From Liminaster sp045576355 (GTDB taxonomy: Bacteria; Bacteroidota; Bacteroidia; Bacteroidales; UBA3663), in the NCBI GenBank assembly GCA_045576355.1, contig JAZNGG010000057.1:1-58474 (forward strand): a DNA stretch of 58,474 nt. The letters are read 5' to 3'. Under the pieces are notes generated by a model. That model saw only the letters and a program-made list of their open reading frames with translations. It was not told where the DNA came from and did no database searches. The first letter of the stretch is position 1, and the number at the start of each line of letters is the position of its first letter. Shown here piece after piece: positions 26,054-34,451 of the stretch. The position numbers were made by a program, and so were the translations under genes.

Positions 26054-27757
26054 TTAGAAGTTGTAGTTATAAGATAATGTCACTCCGCGACTTGCCGGCA
26101 CTTTGCGACACACACCTCCATTGCAGTTCAAGCCTTCTCTCGTACGACCATAGCCGAGTTGTATGCGATGAGCTCCGGTGTTATATACAACATTTCCGTT
26201 GAAGTAATGGGTGTCGGTTTCGCCATTATTATACATATCCGAGATGGTAAACATCCAATTTGGTTGTAATGACACCTCCAGTAAGCCGTAGCACCAATCT
26301 CCGAGGTCTTCGTCTGTGTGCAGATATTGTACTTCTCCTCGTAGTGAGAGGTTGTCTGTAGCATCCCATTTGGCTTCGATTACACCGATGTCACTTTTCA
26401 CAATTTTCCCGTGTACAGCGTGTCCCTCGATGATCTCTTGATTATATTGCTGGTTCATGTACATGGCTGTCAGTTTCCAACGTTTGGACAATTTCTTTTC
26501 CATGGTTACATTGATGTCCTGATAGTAAATATCGTCAGTCATGCCGAAGAAAGTGCATGAATAACCATTAGTTCCTATATGAGACCCGAGTATGGAGGGA
26601 GAGGCATCCTCTTTGTCCAATCCACGGATGTGCGAGGCATTGAGTTTGACCAATGTCCCATATTTGCCGCCGAGCGGGCTCTTCCGCTTAAACCGATAGG
26701 AGAGTTCTCCTTGAAAAGCCCATTCTCCATCCATTTGTGTGCCATAAGGATAGAGAGAAGTGAGCGCATAGGTGTGCTGATAGGCAAAGGCCGGTTGGTG
26801 ATTGATGTAGCCGCTGGCAACCGTTGGATTTAACGCTCTTTGATTACGAAAACCCATGTTGTCACTCCTTTTGGCTTGCAATAGCGAACTGAAACCGGAT
26901 TGTGAGTAGGACATGGAAAGCATGGCCGCTTGTCCCTTGCGGTAGATGTAACCATTGTCAGCACTAGGATCGTTGGCTTTGATGGCATATTCTGCCAGGA
27001 TGTTATATCCCCCTTTTTGATATTGTAGCCTTACATCCATTGCCCCTACATTTTCGGGCATGTTCAGGGTGTAATGCGTCACATTGGGATAATTGGCAAT
27101 GGTGTACTCTTGTTGGGCATTTTCTTCGTGTTTGGTCACACCACTTACTCCGAGGGTGATGTAGTGTCCATTGTCTTGCAATTTGTCTGACCATTGCTCT
27201 ATATTGAGTTCTAGGTCGGCACCCATTATATGACTGTCAGACCAGTCGAAGTGGTACCGCTGCACACCTCCGAGGGCTTTCAAACGGATTCCCTTGTAAG
27301 GCTGCAGTGTCAATCGTGCACCTAAGATGGAGTTATCTGTGCCGAGATTTCGGTCTTCGTATGCGCGGAGGATAAATCCACTGCCAAACTGCTCATAGAA
27401 TGTGCCGGCGGTGAGTTCTGCCCATTTATAGCGCCCTGTAATTTGGAAAAAGGGGATTCCGGTTCCGCTGAAAGGTTCGGTGTCAAAGGTATTTTCAAAT
27501 CCGGGCAACGGATTTTCCATGGTTTCTACCCTAACTCCGGCGGTCACGTATTGGCTTTCCAAATTTAGATTGATATAAGTGTTACCTAAAATGTCAGCCT
27601 TATAATCCTCTTTATTGGCTCCGATTGCATCGTCGCTCTCAGGTACCAACCAGTCGGTCTGAATACTTCCGGTTAAAGTCACCTTTTTCTCTCCCTGAGC
27701 CATGACTGACATAGGGAGTAGCATTAGGAAACAACCAGCTATTTGTTTTAAATTCAT
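26054..27757 (-). CDS. DUF6029 family outer-membrane beta-barrel protein
   Basis: 567 residues with a signal peptide (QIAGCFLMLLPMSVMAQ, cut near 21). The mature chain is a series of amphipathic beta strands with many aromatic residues (YITLGVSGVTKHE, GGYNILAEYAIK, WKLTAMYMNQQYNQ) and ends in phenylalanine (VTLSYNYNF), as outer-membrane barrels do. The opening TLTGSIQTDWLVPESD and the stretch FEQFGSG-like (YEQFGSGFILRAYEDR) match the DUF6029 family, which has no known function. Operon partner of the Omp28-like gene; tlpA lies upstream across a 221-base gap with a dispersed repeat. Confidence 0.82.
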   Translation of the reverse strand: MNLKQIAGCFLMLLPMSVMAQGEKKVTLTGSIQTDWLVPESDDAIGANKEDYKADILGNTYINLNLESQYVTAGVRVETMENPLPGFENTFDTEPFSGTGIPFFQITGRYKWAELTAGTFYEQFGSGFILRAYEDRNLGTDNSILGARLTLQPYKGIRLKALGGVQRYHFDWSDSHIMGADLELNIEQWSDKLQDNGHYITLGVSGVTKHEENAQQEYTIANYPNVTHYTLNMPENVGAMDVRLQYQKGGYNILAEYAIKANDPSADNGYIYRKGQAAMLSMSYSQSGFSSLLQAKRSDNMGFRNQRALNPTVASGYINHQPAFAYQHTYALTSLYPYGTQMDGEWAFQGELSYRFKRKSPLGGKYGTLVKLNASHIRGLDKEDASPSILGSHIGTNGYSCTFFGMTDDIYYQDINVTMEKKLSKRWKLTAMYMNQQYNQEIIEGHAVHGKIVKSDIGVIEAKWDATDNLSLRGEVQYLHTDEDLGDWCYGLLEVSLQPNWMFTISDMYNNGETDTHYFNGNVVYNTGAHRIQLGYGRTREGLNCNGGVCRKVPASRGVTLSYNYNF

Positions 27758-27764
27758 GTTTTAT

Positions 27765-27965
27765 TGGTTGAAAAGGTTGAGTGGTTTATGTGTTTAAAGG
27801 TTTAGTGGTTGAATAGTTTAAACCTCTAAACATCAAATCCCTAAAAGGACTTCGTCCGCGATGGCTATGACTCCCAAGCGCAAAGAAGAATATTGAAAGC
27901 AAATACAACAGTTATAGTTGCGCATAGCCTTGTAGCTATCGCCATTGCTAACAGCCAGCGTGGGA
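27765..27965 (+). repeat. Dispersed intergenic repeat, copy 5
   Basis: Holds ggttgagtggtttatgtgtt, aaaggtttagtggttgaat, aaacctctaaacatc, ggacttcgtccgcgatggct and a second decayed tail (tgtagctatcgccattgc). Sits between tlpA and the DUF6029 gene. Confidence 0.65.
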
Positions 27966-27978
27966 CATATCGCCCAAA

Positions 27979-28464
27979 TCACTTAACGAGTTGTTTGATC
28001 TTATCGTAAAGAGTTTTCTCGTCACCGGCTTTATATCCGATGTGCGAATATACTTTTTTCCCTTTGCCATCAAAGAGGAAAACATGTGGGATATTGTTTA
28101 CTCCCATAGCACGTTTGAAATCACCGTTAGTATCCAAAAGCACTTCATACTCAAACCCTTTTCCATCCACCAAAGGCTTTACCTTGTTGGCATCTTGAGC
28201 TTGATCGATAGAGACAGCAATGAGTTTCATGCCGGTCTCGTCTTGCCAGTCCGGATATACTTCGCTGATCGTAGAGAGTTCTCTAAGGCAAGGATGACAA
28301 TATGTAGCAAAGAAACTGATGACAAAAGGCTTGCCATCGTTATGAAGTTTGGCTGTATCTACTACCTTGCCATTGATGTCTTTTAATTTTACCGAAGGAA
28401 TTTGTGCCACGGCTGCACTCGCCAGCAAGAGAGACATGGCAGCCATCAGGAATAATTTTTTCAT
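27979..28464 (-). CDS. TlpA-like thiol-disulfide oxidoreductase
   Basis: 161 residues. A signal peptide (LFLMAAMSLLLASAAVA, cut at 20) is followed by a thioredoxin/peroxiredoxin-like fold with the active site FFATYCHPCLREL (Cys about 56 and 59) and the later cis-proline region GVNNIPHVFLFDGKGK. Such periplasmic proteins reduce or exchange disulfides on exported substrates. The next genes downstream are DUF6029 and the CxxC Omp28-like lipoprotein, so it may act on them; this is inference. Promoter -7 element lies about 125 bases upstream. Confidence 0.9.
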   Translation of the reverse strand: MKKLFLMAAMSLLLASAAVAQIPSVKLKDINGKVVDTAKLHNDGKPFVISFFATYCHPCLRELSTISEVYPDWQDETGMKLIAVSIDQAQDANKVKPLVDGKGFEYEVLLDTNGDFKRAMGVNNIPHVFLFDGKGKKVYSHIGYKAGDEKTLYDKIKQLVK

Positions 28465-28502
28465 AGGTTGAATATTTGTTTTTTTATTGGTCCTTTGTAA
28501 GT

Positions 28503-28575
28503 TTGATGGTTTTGAGGTTTAATAGTTTATGGGTTTTTAGTGGTTTCAACTCTTCAACTTTTCAACCATCATCAG
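28503..28575 (+). repeat. Dispersed intergenic repeat, copy 6
   Basis: Short copy: gatggttttgaggtttaatag, atgggtttttagtggtttcaac, then the block caggcttcgtcgaagc, a diverged form of the cttcgtccgc block. Confidence 0.5.
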
Positions 28576-28587
28576 GCTTCGTCGAAG

Positions 28588-28595
28588 CAAAGATA
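28588..28595 (-). promoter_or_regulatory. -7 element of tlpA
   Basis: Minus-strand TATCTTTG, a perfect TAnnTTTG match, back to back with the promoter of the GH28 gene. Confidence 0.55.
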
Positions 28596-28612
28596 GTTAT
28601 TTTTTTGTCAAT

Positions 28613-28645
28613 GTTTGCAGAGTTTTATAAAAAAGAGTATATTTG
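28613..28645 (+). promoter_or_regulatory. Promoter of the GH28 gene
   Basis: TTTG at 28613-28616, 21 bases, then TATATTTG at 28638-28645: both boxes perfect. Leader of about 50 bases to ATG 28701. Confidence 0.75.
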
Positions 28646-28700
28646 CCCAATATTTTCAATAAATATACAAAATCACTTAACTAAATAATCTTTTATACGC

Positions 28701-30179
28701 ATGAGAAAATCTTTATTTTGGTCAGCGGCAATGGGTATTTCCTTGTTGATGACAAGTTGTGGAGAGAAAAGTGCTGAGACAACAGCGCAGGCTGAAGTGG
28801 ATGGCCCATGGGCAGAAGCAGCACAGATTGTAAACAACATCAAGCAGGTCAGTTTCCGTGACAAAGTCTATAACATCAAGGATTTTGGCGCCATTGCTTC
28901 GACTCCGGATCGTCCTGTGACTTTGGCTCATGATGCCATCAACTTGGCTATTACAGTCTGTAATCAGGAGGGCGGTGGTACTGTCTTGATCCCTGATAGC
29001 ACTTATGTCACCGGTCCGATCACCTTAAAGAGTAATGTCAATTTGCATTTGGCTGATGGTGCAGTCTTGAAGTTCTCTACTGATCAGGATCTTTATTTCC
29101 CCGCTGTTTTGACTCGTTGGGAGGGTATAGATTGTTATAATGCTCGTCCGCTCATCTATGCTTATGGTGAGACTAACTTTGCGTTGACCGGTAAAGGTTC
29201 GTTGGATGCACAGGGTTCCAATGACAACTGGTGGGCCATGTGTGGTGCAGCACATTTCGGATGGAAAGAGGGTATGCGTGCTCAGAAAAACGGTGCTCGT
29301 GCCCGCTTGCTCGAATGGGGTGAAAACGAGGTGCCGGTCTATCAGCGTGTCTTCACTGCCGAAGACGGAATGCGTCCGCAGTTTGTCAACTTCTATCGTT
29401 GTAACACTGTACTCATTGAGGATGTTGAGTTGCTCAACTCTCCATTCTGGGTGATCCATCCAGTATTTTGTGATGACTTGACCGTAAGAGGTGTTAAGGT
29501 GTTTAATCGTGGTCCGAATGGTGATGGCTGTGATCCAGAGAGTTGTAAAAATGTCCTAATCGAGGGCTGTACGTTTGACACAGGTGATGACTGCATCGCT
29601 ATCAAGAGTGGTCGCAACGTAGATGGTCGCAAGTGGAATGTCCCTTCAGAAAACATCGTCGTTCGTCGTTGTCACATGGCCAATGGTCATGGAGGTGTTG
29701 TTATCGGATCTGAGATCTCCGGAGGTTATCGCAACCTTTATGTAGAGGATTGCACCATGGACTCTCCTGAGTTGGATCGTGTCATTCGCATCAAGACCTC
29801 TTCTTGTCGTGGTGGTATCATCGAAAACGTGTTTGTACGCAACGTAAAAGTTGGACGATGCAACGAGGCTGTCCTCCGCATCAATTTGGATTACGAACCG
29901 CGTGAAGTTTGTCGTCGTGGCAATAACCCGATCGTTCGTAACGTACATTTGGAGAATGTGACCTGTCAAGAATCTCGCTATGGTGTAGTCCTTTTAGGTC
30001 TTGAAGATGAATGTAACATTCAGAACGTATCGCTTAAGAATTGTGCATTTACTGGTGTGAAGGGTGATAAGAAAGATCCTTCTGTTTTGCATCGCCTTGC
30101 AGGTCGTTATGATCAGGTATCTTTTGAGAATGTTTCTATCAATGGCAATCCGGTAGAGGCCCCTGCTAATACGAAATAA
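28701..30179 (+). CDS. GH28 polygalacturonase, lipoprotein
   Basis: 492 residues with lipobox LLMTSC (Cys about 20), so probably anchored to a membrane. The N-terminus of the mature chain carries the pectate-lyase-like start YNIKDFGAIASTPDRPVT, then a right-handed beta-helix with the GH28 catalytic set: NSPFWVIHP, GPNGDGCDPESCKN, DTGDDCIAIKSGRN (paired aspartates) and GHGGVVIGSE, with RIKTSSCRGG near the end. It hydrolyses alpha-1,4 galacturonosyl links in polygalacturonan or rhamnogalacturonan, acting exo or endo (not decidable here). Its products enter the KduI/KduD route after lyase or GH105 action. Own promoter and terminator. Confidence 0.94.
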   Translation: MRKSLFWSAAMGISLLMTSCGEKSAETTAQAEVDGPWAEAAQIVNNIKQVSFRDKVYNIKDFGAIASTPDRPVTLAHDAINLAITVCNQEGGGTVLIPDSTYVTGPITLKSNVNLHLADGAVLKFSTDQDLYFPAVLTRWEGIDCYNARPLIYAYGETNFALTGKGSLDAQGSNDNWWAMCGAAHFGWKEGMRAQKNGARARLLEWGENEVPVYQRVFTAEDGMRPQFVNFYRCNTVLIEDVELLNSPFWVIHPVFCDDLTVRGVKVFNRGPNGDGCDPESCKNVLIEGCTFDTGDDCIAIKSGRNVDGRKWNVPSENIVVRRCHMANGHGGVVIGSEISGGYRNLYVEDCTMDSPELDRVIRIKTSSCRGGIIENVFVRNVKVGRCNEAVLRINLDYEPREVCRRGNNPIVRNVHLENVTCQESRYGVVLLGLEDECNIQNVSLKNCAFTGVKGDKKDPSVLHRLAGRYDQVSFENVSINGNPVEAPANTK

Positions 30180-30205
30180 TATCCTTAAAACCTGATATGC
30201 AGTAC

Positions 30206-30238
30206 AGAGGTTGTGTCGCTGACACAGCCTCTTTTTTT
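30206..30238 (+). terminator. Terminator of the GH28 gene
   Basis: AGAGGTTGTGTC pairs with GACACAGCCTCT (one G-U) over loop GCT, followed by seven T. Confidence 0.93.
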
Positions 30239-30373
30239 ACTATGATAGGGTCGATTGAATTGATATAGGGGGCTTGCCCCTATCAAGAGAATAGAGAATA
30301 CGAATCAGCTTTTTCATTGTCTTGTCTTAACTTATAGGGATAAAGATGGAATATGGACTATTATGTGTTTACT

Positions 30374-30411
30374 TTTCACCCCAATCGGTCAATAGACAGA
30401 TTGGGGTGAAA
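30374..30411 (-). terminator. Terminator of the VTC operon
   Basis: TTTCACCCCAATC (30374-30386) pairs perfectly with GATTGGGGTGAAA (30399-30411). It lies just downstream of the minus-strand carbohydrate-binding gene. Its loop region carries the aatcggtc motif seen at two other places. Confidence 0.75.
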
Positions 30412-30447
30412 TATGATGATAGTATGTGTGTGAAGCATTAGTATGAC

Positions 30448-31701
30448 TTATTCCATTGAGATGACTAATCCGGAATCATCCATGACGGAGGGAGAGGAGA
30501 AACTGACATAGGGGTAGGCGATGGTCATAGGGGCAACTAATGTGGTGATGGTTTCACCTTGGTTGATGGCTGATAAGGTGTTGCCTGTTTTTAATGTTTT
30601 TTCTTGCTCGACACTATAGACATATTGACCGGCTGCACCTTCCCATTTGCTCTTTCTTCCTCCTGCCGATAGGAGTGTCCCTCCGAACAGGTTGGTAACT
30701 CCCAGTTTGGTGCGTAAGTATCTGTCATAGCTGCATCCGCGGATGAGACCACCATGGATGTCGATGTTTCCGCCTTTGCTTCTCAACCCATAACCCAATA
30801 GAGAGGATGCTTCTAGGTTGCCTCCTCGGATGGTTATGCCGAGAGAGTCTTTGATGGCATCATCGGTGTGAGCCAGGATCTTGATGTCCCCACCCTCGAT
30901 GAGGATGTTGGCTTCCTTGCCGTACATTCCACATTTGCCGGCATCGATGGCGAATGTCCCTTGGCTGATGTGGATGATGCTATCCTTGACGTGTAAGCCG
31001 TTGCCGTGGCGGGCTGTAATGTTGAGGGTCACATCGGTGTGACAGATGAAGTAGTCTCCGATATTGACAGCATGCACATAGACGCTGTCTTGCTCCTCGG
31101 CGTCATACCAAACGGTGCCGGTGCAGTCCACATCGAGTTGGCCGCTCCCCACCATAATCACTTGCCCCCGGCTGTATAGACAACCTCTGTTTTTCTCCTC
31201 GTCGCCCTCGGATGTTGTCGTCTGGGTGTATATGTCACAATCTTTCAATAAAGAGTGACTACCCTCTGGCAGGACAATGAAGCAGGATTTTTTACATTGA
31301 TTATTGATCGCCGGTCCATCGGTACTCGTGATCCGGGTATCATCGAGATAGAGAGCAAACTTATAGTCGCTGAAGAATTTAAGTTGTCCGTCGTTGGTCG
31401 ATCCGGAGACGATGTAGGTGAGATATTTGTTATTGGTGGTGATGGTGAGTCGTCCAGGATGGGCTACTTCTGTGGTGTATTGGATCAGAGATAATCCACT
31501 GCCGCTGAGTGTGACTCCTTGGTCGGTGAAGTGGATATATACGGGATAGATGAAGTCAGCCACTTCGGCATTGTAGGGGATAAATGTATCCTCTTCGGTA
31601 AATCCGGAGGCTGGTTTGTCTCGCTCGTCACATGAGGAGAATGGGAAAAGAACTACGACTAGGAGGATGATGGAGAGTCTGAAGATGTCTGTTTTTTTCA
31701 T
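30448..31701 (-). CDS. Cthe_2159-like carbohydrate-binding beta-helix lipoprotein
   Basis: 417 residues with lipobox PFSSC (Cys about 24). The mature part is rich in short glycine-containing beta strands typical of a solenoid: ITSTDGPAINNQCKK, GSGQLDVDCTGTV, ITARHGNGLHVKDS, TDDAIKDSLGITIRGGNL and GLRSKGGNIDIHGG. This matches the family named after C. thermocellum Cthe_2159, a calcium-dependent polygalacturonate-binding protein. Surface or periplasmic display is likely. Last gene of the operon that begins with the VTC-domain protein. Binding of an acidic glycan or polyphosphate-like anion is inference. Confidence 0.82.
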   Translation of the reverse strand: MKKTDIFRLSIILLVVVLFPFSSCDERDKPASGFTEEDTFIPYNAEVADFIYPVYIHFTDQGVTLSGSGLSLIQYTTEVAHPGRLTITTNNKYLTYIVSGSTNDGQLKFFSDYKFALYLDDTRITSTDGPAINNQCKKSCFIVLPEGSHSLLKDCDIYTQTTTSEGDEEKNRGCLYSRGQVIMVGSGQLDVDCTGTVWYDAEEQDSVYVHAVNIGDYFICHTDVTLNITARHGNGLHVKDSIIHISQGTFAIDAGKCGMYGKEANILIEGGDIKILAHTDDAIKDSLGITIRGGNLEASSLLGYGLRSKGGNIDIHGGLIRGCSYDRYLRTKLGVTNLFGGTLLSAGGRKSKWEGAAGQYVYSVEQEKTLKTGNTLSAINQGETITTLVAPMTIAYPYVSFSSPSVMDDSGLVISME

Positions 31702-31704
31702 AAT

Positions 31705-31760
31705 AAGTTGAGGAGTTTAGGGATGAAGCCCTGCTATGACTTTTGGCGATGGCTTTGCTT
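31705..31760 (+). repeat. Dispersed intergenic repeat, copy 7 (within an operon)
   Basis: A short copy: agttgaggagtttagggatg, gaagccctgctatgac, ggcgatggctttgctttc. Fills the gap between the DUF2490 and Cthe_2159-like genes. Confidence 0.55.
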
Positions 31761-32513
31761 TCATTTTTTTAATGGAATGGTATATTGATAGCCGAAGCCG
31801 ATCATGTAGGGCGATTCGTCATCTTCGTCCTCGTTGGTCGTGTAGCGGAGGAAGAAGTCGAGCTTTTGCCGTTTGTTGATGTTGTATTGGGTGCCGATGA
31901 TGAAGCGCCATTTGTCCACTTCGTTTTTGATGTAGTCGTTGGTGAGGTAAAAACACTCTACTGAGACATAGGGGGCAAAATGACAGTTTTTGATGTCGTA
32001 GCTATATTTGACCCGATTACGCCAATACCATTTCGGGTTGGAACGAGCTTTCTCTTTTTGCAGGATGGTGCCATCGGGAGCTATTATTTCCGGTTGGTAA
32101 TAGTCGCTTACCCCATGCCTTTTTGTCCCTTGTGCGATGCTACGCCAAGAGAGTTCCCAGCGTTTTGTGCCGTAAGAGGCTGTCCCTCCCAATTGCCAAC
32201 GATGACGGTTTTCCCATCCTTTCTTGATGTCCCGGTTGTTGATGAGGTTATATGTGGCATGTATTTTCAGATATTTTATTGGTTTATATCCGAGGCTTAG
32301 AGCGTGGCTGAATCTCTCGGTGGAGAGGTCGGTATGTAGTCTCCATTCTTCAGCGAAGTCCCAAGAGAATTGTTTGACAAACAGTTTGCCTCCAATTTCT
32401 GCATTGATGGAGGTCTCTGTCCCTCCTGCTTGAACGGGGATAGAGGAGGATAACACCAGCAGCGTACAGCCGATTACCAAGGTTTTCAGTCGGCTAAAAT
32501 AGGTCTGTTTCAT
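31761..32513 (-). CDS. DUF2490 family outer-membrane beta-barrel
   Basis: 250 residues with a signal peptide (LKTLVIGCTLLVLSSSIPV). The mature chain alternates polar and aromatic residues in predicted strands (LGYKPIKYLKIHATYNLI, WELSWRSIAQGTKR, FAPYVSVECFYLTN, KLDFFLRYTTNED), fitting a small barrel of the DUF2490 family, function unknown. The ATG of this gene overlaps the stop of the DUF4956 gene by four bases, so the two are translated together, linking an outer-membrane barrel to an inner-membrane protein. Confidence 0.82.
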   Translation of the reverse strand: MKQTYFSRLKTLVIGCTLLVLSSSIPVQAGGTETSINAEIGGKLFVKQFSWDFAEEWRLHTDLSTERFSHALSLGYKPIKYLKIHATYNLINNRDIKKGWENRHRWQLGGTASYGTKRWELSWRSIAQGTKRHGVSDYYQPEIIAPDGTILQKEKARSNPKWYWRNRVKYSYDIKNCHFAPYVSVECFYLTNDYIKNEVDKWRFIIGTQYNINKRQKLDFFLRYTTNEDEDDESPYMIGFGYQYTIPLKK

Positions 32514-33217
32514 AATGTTTCCGGTTTGGGGAGTTTGGTGATGTTATCTACCGAATTGATTTCACCATTCGGTTGCTCATAATAGACTTTGATGATGGTA
32601 GCATCCTTGATAAAGTCTATGCTCCCTATCTCTACGCGCAGCACTTTGAGCCCGGTGCGCTGTTCGATGTCTTCGATCAACTCTTTTTGGCGTTCGGCAT
32701 GTATGAGGGCAATGTTGTCATATTTGATCAGTTTACAAGAGACATGACGCAGTAGTCGGTTGCTCTCTAAGATCCAGAAAGAGAGGATAAAGATTGCGTC
32801 TGCCAATAATAAGAACGGATATTCTTCGATCAGAGCATTGATGACAGAGATTGCTGTGATGGCAAATAGATAGGTCATTTCTCGGATCGGCATCGCCTCC
32901 GTACGATAGCGGATGATGCCGAAAATAGCAAAAATACCCAATGCGAAACCGATTTTCAGTTTGATGCTTCCGAGCAGAATCACCAGGAAGAATATACTTA
33001 GTGAGATGATGACAAAGGAGAAATAGTAGTCGCGACGACGACTATACCGATAATAAAAGAAGTGGATAATGATGCCCACGGTGGTTAAGGTTAGCATGAG
33101 GTGAAACATCATGCCTATAAGCCCGGCGCTGAGGAGCATGTCACCGGAGTCAACTTCATGGATGGTCTCACTCATAGACTCCATGTTTAGAAGATTCATA
33201 AAGGAGGATTGTAACAT
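32510..33217 (-). CDS. DUF4956 family inner-membrane protein
   Basis: 235 residues. Four hydrophobic helices (about 26-52, 63-84, 87-104 and 115-150, with basic loops such as YYRYSRRRDYYFS) are followed by a soluble C-terminal domain of about 85 residues (LIEDIEQRTGLKVLRVEIG, then DATIIKVYYEQ). The conserved glycine/arginine segment FALGIFAIFGIIRYRTEAMP is typical of DUF4956. Function unknown; it repeatedly accompanies VTC-domain polyphosphate polymerase-like proteins in other genomes, as here, where it follows the VTC gene by 88 bases. It might bring a substrate to, or take a product from, the VTC protein across the membrane (inference). Confidence 0.85.
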   Translation of the reverse strand: MLQSSFMNLLNMESMSETIHEVDSGDMLLSAGLIGMMFHLMLTLTTVGIIIHFFYYRYSRRRDYYFSFVIISLSIFFLVILLGSIKLKIGFALGIFAIFGIIRYRTEAMPIREMTYLFAITAISVINALIEEYPFLLLADAIFILSFWILESNRLLRHVSCKLIKYDNIALIHAERQKELIEDIEQRTGLKVLRVEIGSIDFIKDATIIKVYYEQPNGEINSVDNITKLPKPETL

Positions 33218-33218
33218 T

Positions 33219-33305
33219 TTTGGTTTATGGGTTTAAGGGTTTTTGAGTTTAAGAGTTGAAGAGTTTATTAGTTTAAGGTCGCAGTCCATAAGCCTCTCAA
33301 CCGAC
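33219..33305 (+). repeat. Dispersed intergenic repeat, copy 8 (within an operon)
   Basis: ttggtttatgggtttaaggg, ttgagtttaagagttgaagag, aaggtcgcagtccataagcc and ctctcaacc. Lies between the VTC and DUF4956 genes. Confidence 0.6.
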
Positions 33306-34199
33306 TTAGCCATCGTAGTAATGGACGAAGCCCTTATCATTATTATATTTGATTTTTTCGAGTCGGCGGAGTTTTTCTTTGAATCGATTGCTCTTTATCC
33401 CCGGAGTGGTCAGTAACATCCCGATGCAGTATTTGCTGAATCCACATTTTCTGATGCGATGTCTGAATAAGGTGCTTGCAGCGTGCGATGGATAGTTGCC
33501 ATCTCGTTTCAGTTCAATGATGACGAAGTCCCCTAAGTCTGCCGTTTGTCCGGTCTGTCTGTTACAGACTTGAAGTCCGATGTCTATCGTAAGGCGTTCG
33601 GTCATTTGGTCATTGACTAAGGTGATTCGCCTGAAGTGGTTTTCTAACCATGGCAAGAGCTGTGTGGCATCTATTTTACATCCTTTAGAGATGATGAAGT
33701 CCTGTGCTTCCTGATTGAGAGTGTTTGTTCCGTTTTCGGGAGGTATCTCCGGAATGGCTCTTCTCACCTTTTTAGTCCTTCCTTTGTTGTTCTTGTTTTT
33801 GACCTCAAGGAAGTGCTGTTGTGAGTTGTCATAGCTTCTTATTCTAATCTTTTGTCTTGCTGCTCTTTGGTTGTGGTGCATGATGTAAAAATCTGTCTGA
33901 GGAGAATCAAAATAGAGGGTGCTGTATGGTGCGAGTCGCACATCTCCCTCTTGCACCTGGAGACGATACCTCTCGGTTAGGTCTGCCAAGATCCTTTTGA
34001 GTCTTTGAGCAGCAATTACATATTTGGTGTCGATACGATTCATTAGTTTCACCTTTTTCATCTCTTGTAGTGTGATGGGGGCGAAAGCATGTAATACCTC
34101 GTATAACTCTTCTCCTATGAGCGCAAACTTTTCAGAGGGGCAATGTTGCTCTCTGAGATCATTTTTGCTTAATGCTGATAGGGAAGTCATCGTGTTCAT
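33306..34199 (-). CDS. VTC-domain (polyphosphate polymerase-like) protein
   Basis: The frame extends to 34226, but a perfect -7 element overlaps that position, so I start at ATG 34199 (297 residues). The VTC fold is clear: RIDTKYVIAAQRLKRIL, YSTLYFDSPQTDFY, RQKIRIRSYDNSQQHFLEVKNK and FVIIELKRDG, with the basic residues and glutamates of a tunnel-shaped triphosphate enzyme (R-K-R on beta strands, E in LEVK and IELK). VTC4 in yeast makes polyphosphate from ATP; bacterial members next to DUF4956 are little studied. It is cytosolic. First gene of the four-gene operon. Confidence 0.88.
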   Translation of the reverse strand: MNTMTSLSALSKNDLREQHCPSEKFALIGEELYEVLHAFAPITLQEMKKVKLMNRIDTKYVIAAQRLKRILADLTERYRLQVQEGDVRLAPYSTLYFDSPQTDFYIMHHNQRAARQKIRIRSYDNSQQHFLEVKNKNNKGRTKKVRRAIPEIPPENGTNTLNQEAQDFIISKGCKIDATQLLPWLENHFRRITLVNDQMTERLTIDIGLQVCNRQTGQTADLGDFVIIELKRDGNYPSHAASTLFRHRIRKCGFSKYCIGMLLTTPGIKSNRFKEKLRRLEKIKYNNDKGFVHYYDG

Positions 34200-34223
34200 C
34201 CGGCAGAAAAGTTTTGTCTGATG

Positions 34224-34231
34224 CAAATATA
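34224..34231 (-). promoter_or_regulatory. -7 element of the VTC operon
   Basis: Minus-strand TATATTTG, perfect. Because transcription should begin about seven bases downstream of it, translation cannot start at 34226, which decides the start at 34199 or 34190. Confidence 0.65.
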
Positions 34232-34309
34232 TGGCGGTTTATTGGCTTAGGCTTTATGTTTCGCATCAAATCATTTTGTTTTTGATACATTTAGGAGCTG
34301 TGTCGGTTT

Positions 34310-34440
34310 AAGAGTATAGAGGTTAAGGAGTTTAAGGGTTTAGTGGTTGAAAATAAACTATTAAACTTCTTAAGTTTTAAACCAAACAGAGTTTTGCCCC
34401 ACGATGGCTGATGGCTATGTATTTCCTCTAGACTCTGTGC
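34310..34440 (+). repeat. Dispersed intergenic repeat, copy 9
   Basis: Contains ggttaaggagtttaagggtt, tagtggttgaaaataaac, aaacttcttaag, ttaaaccaaacagag, and ccccacgatggctgatggct. Confidence 0.65.
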
Positions 34441-34451
34441 TCTGCCATCTG

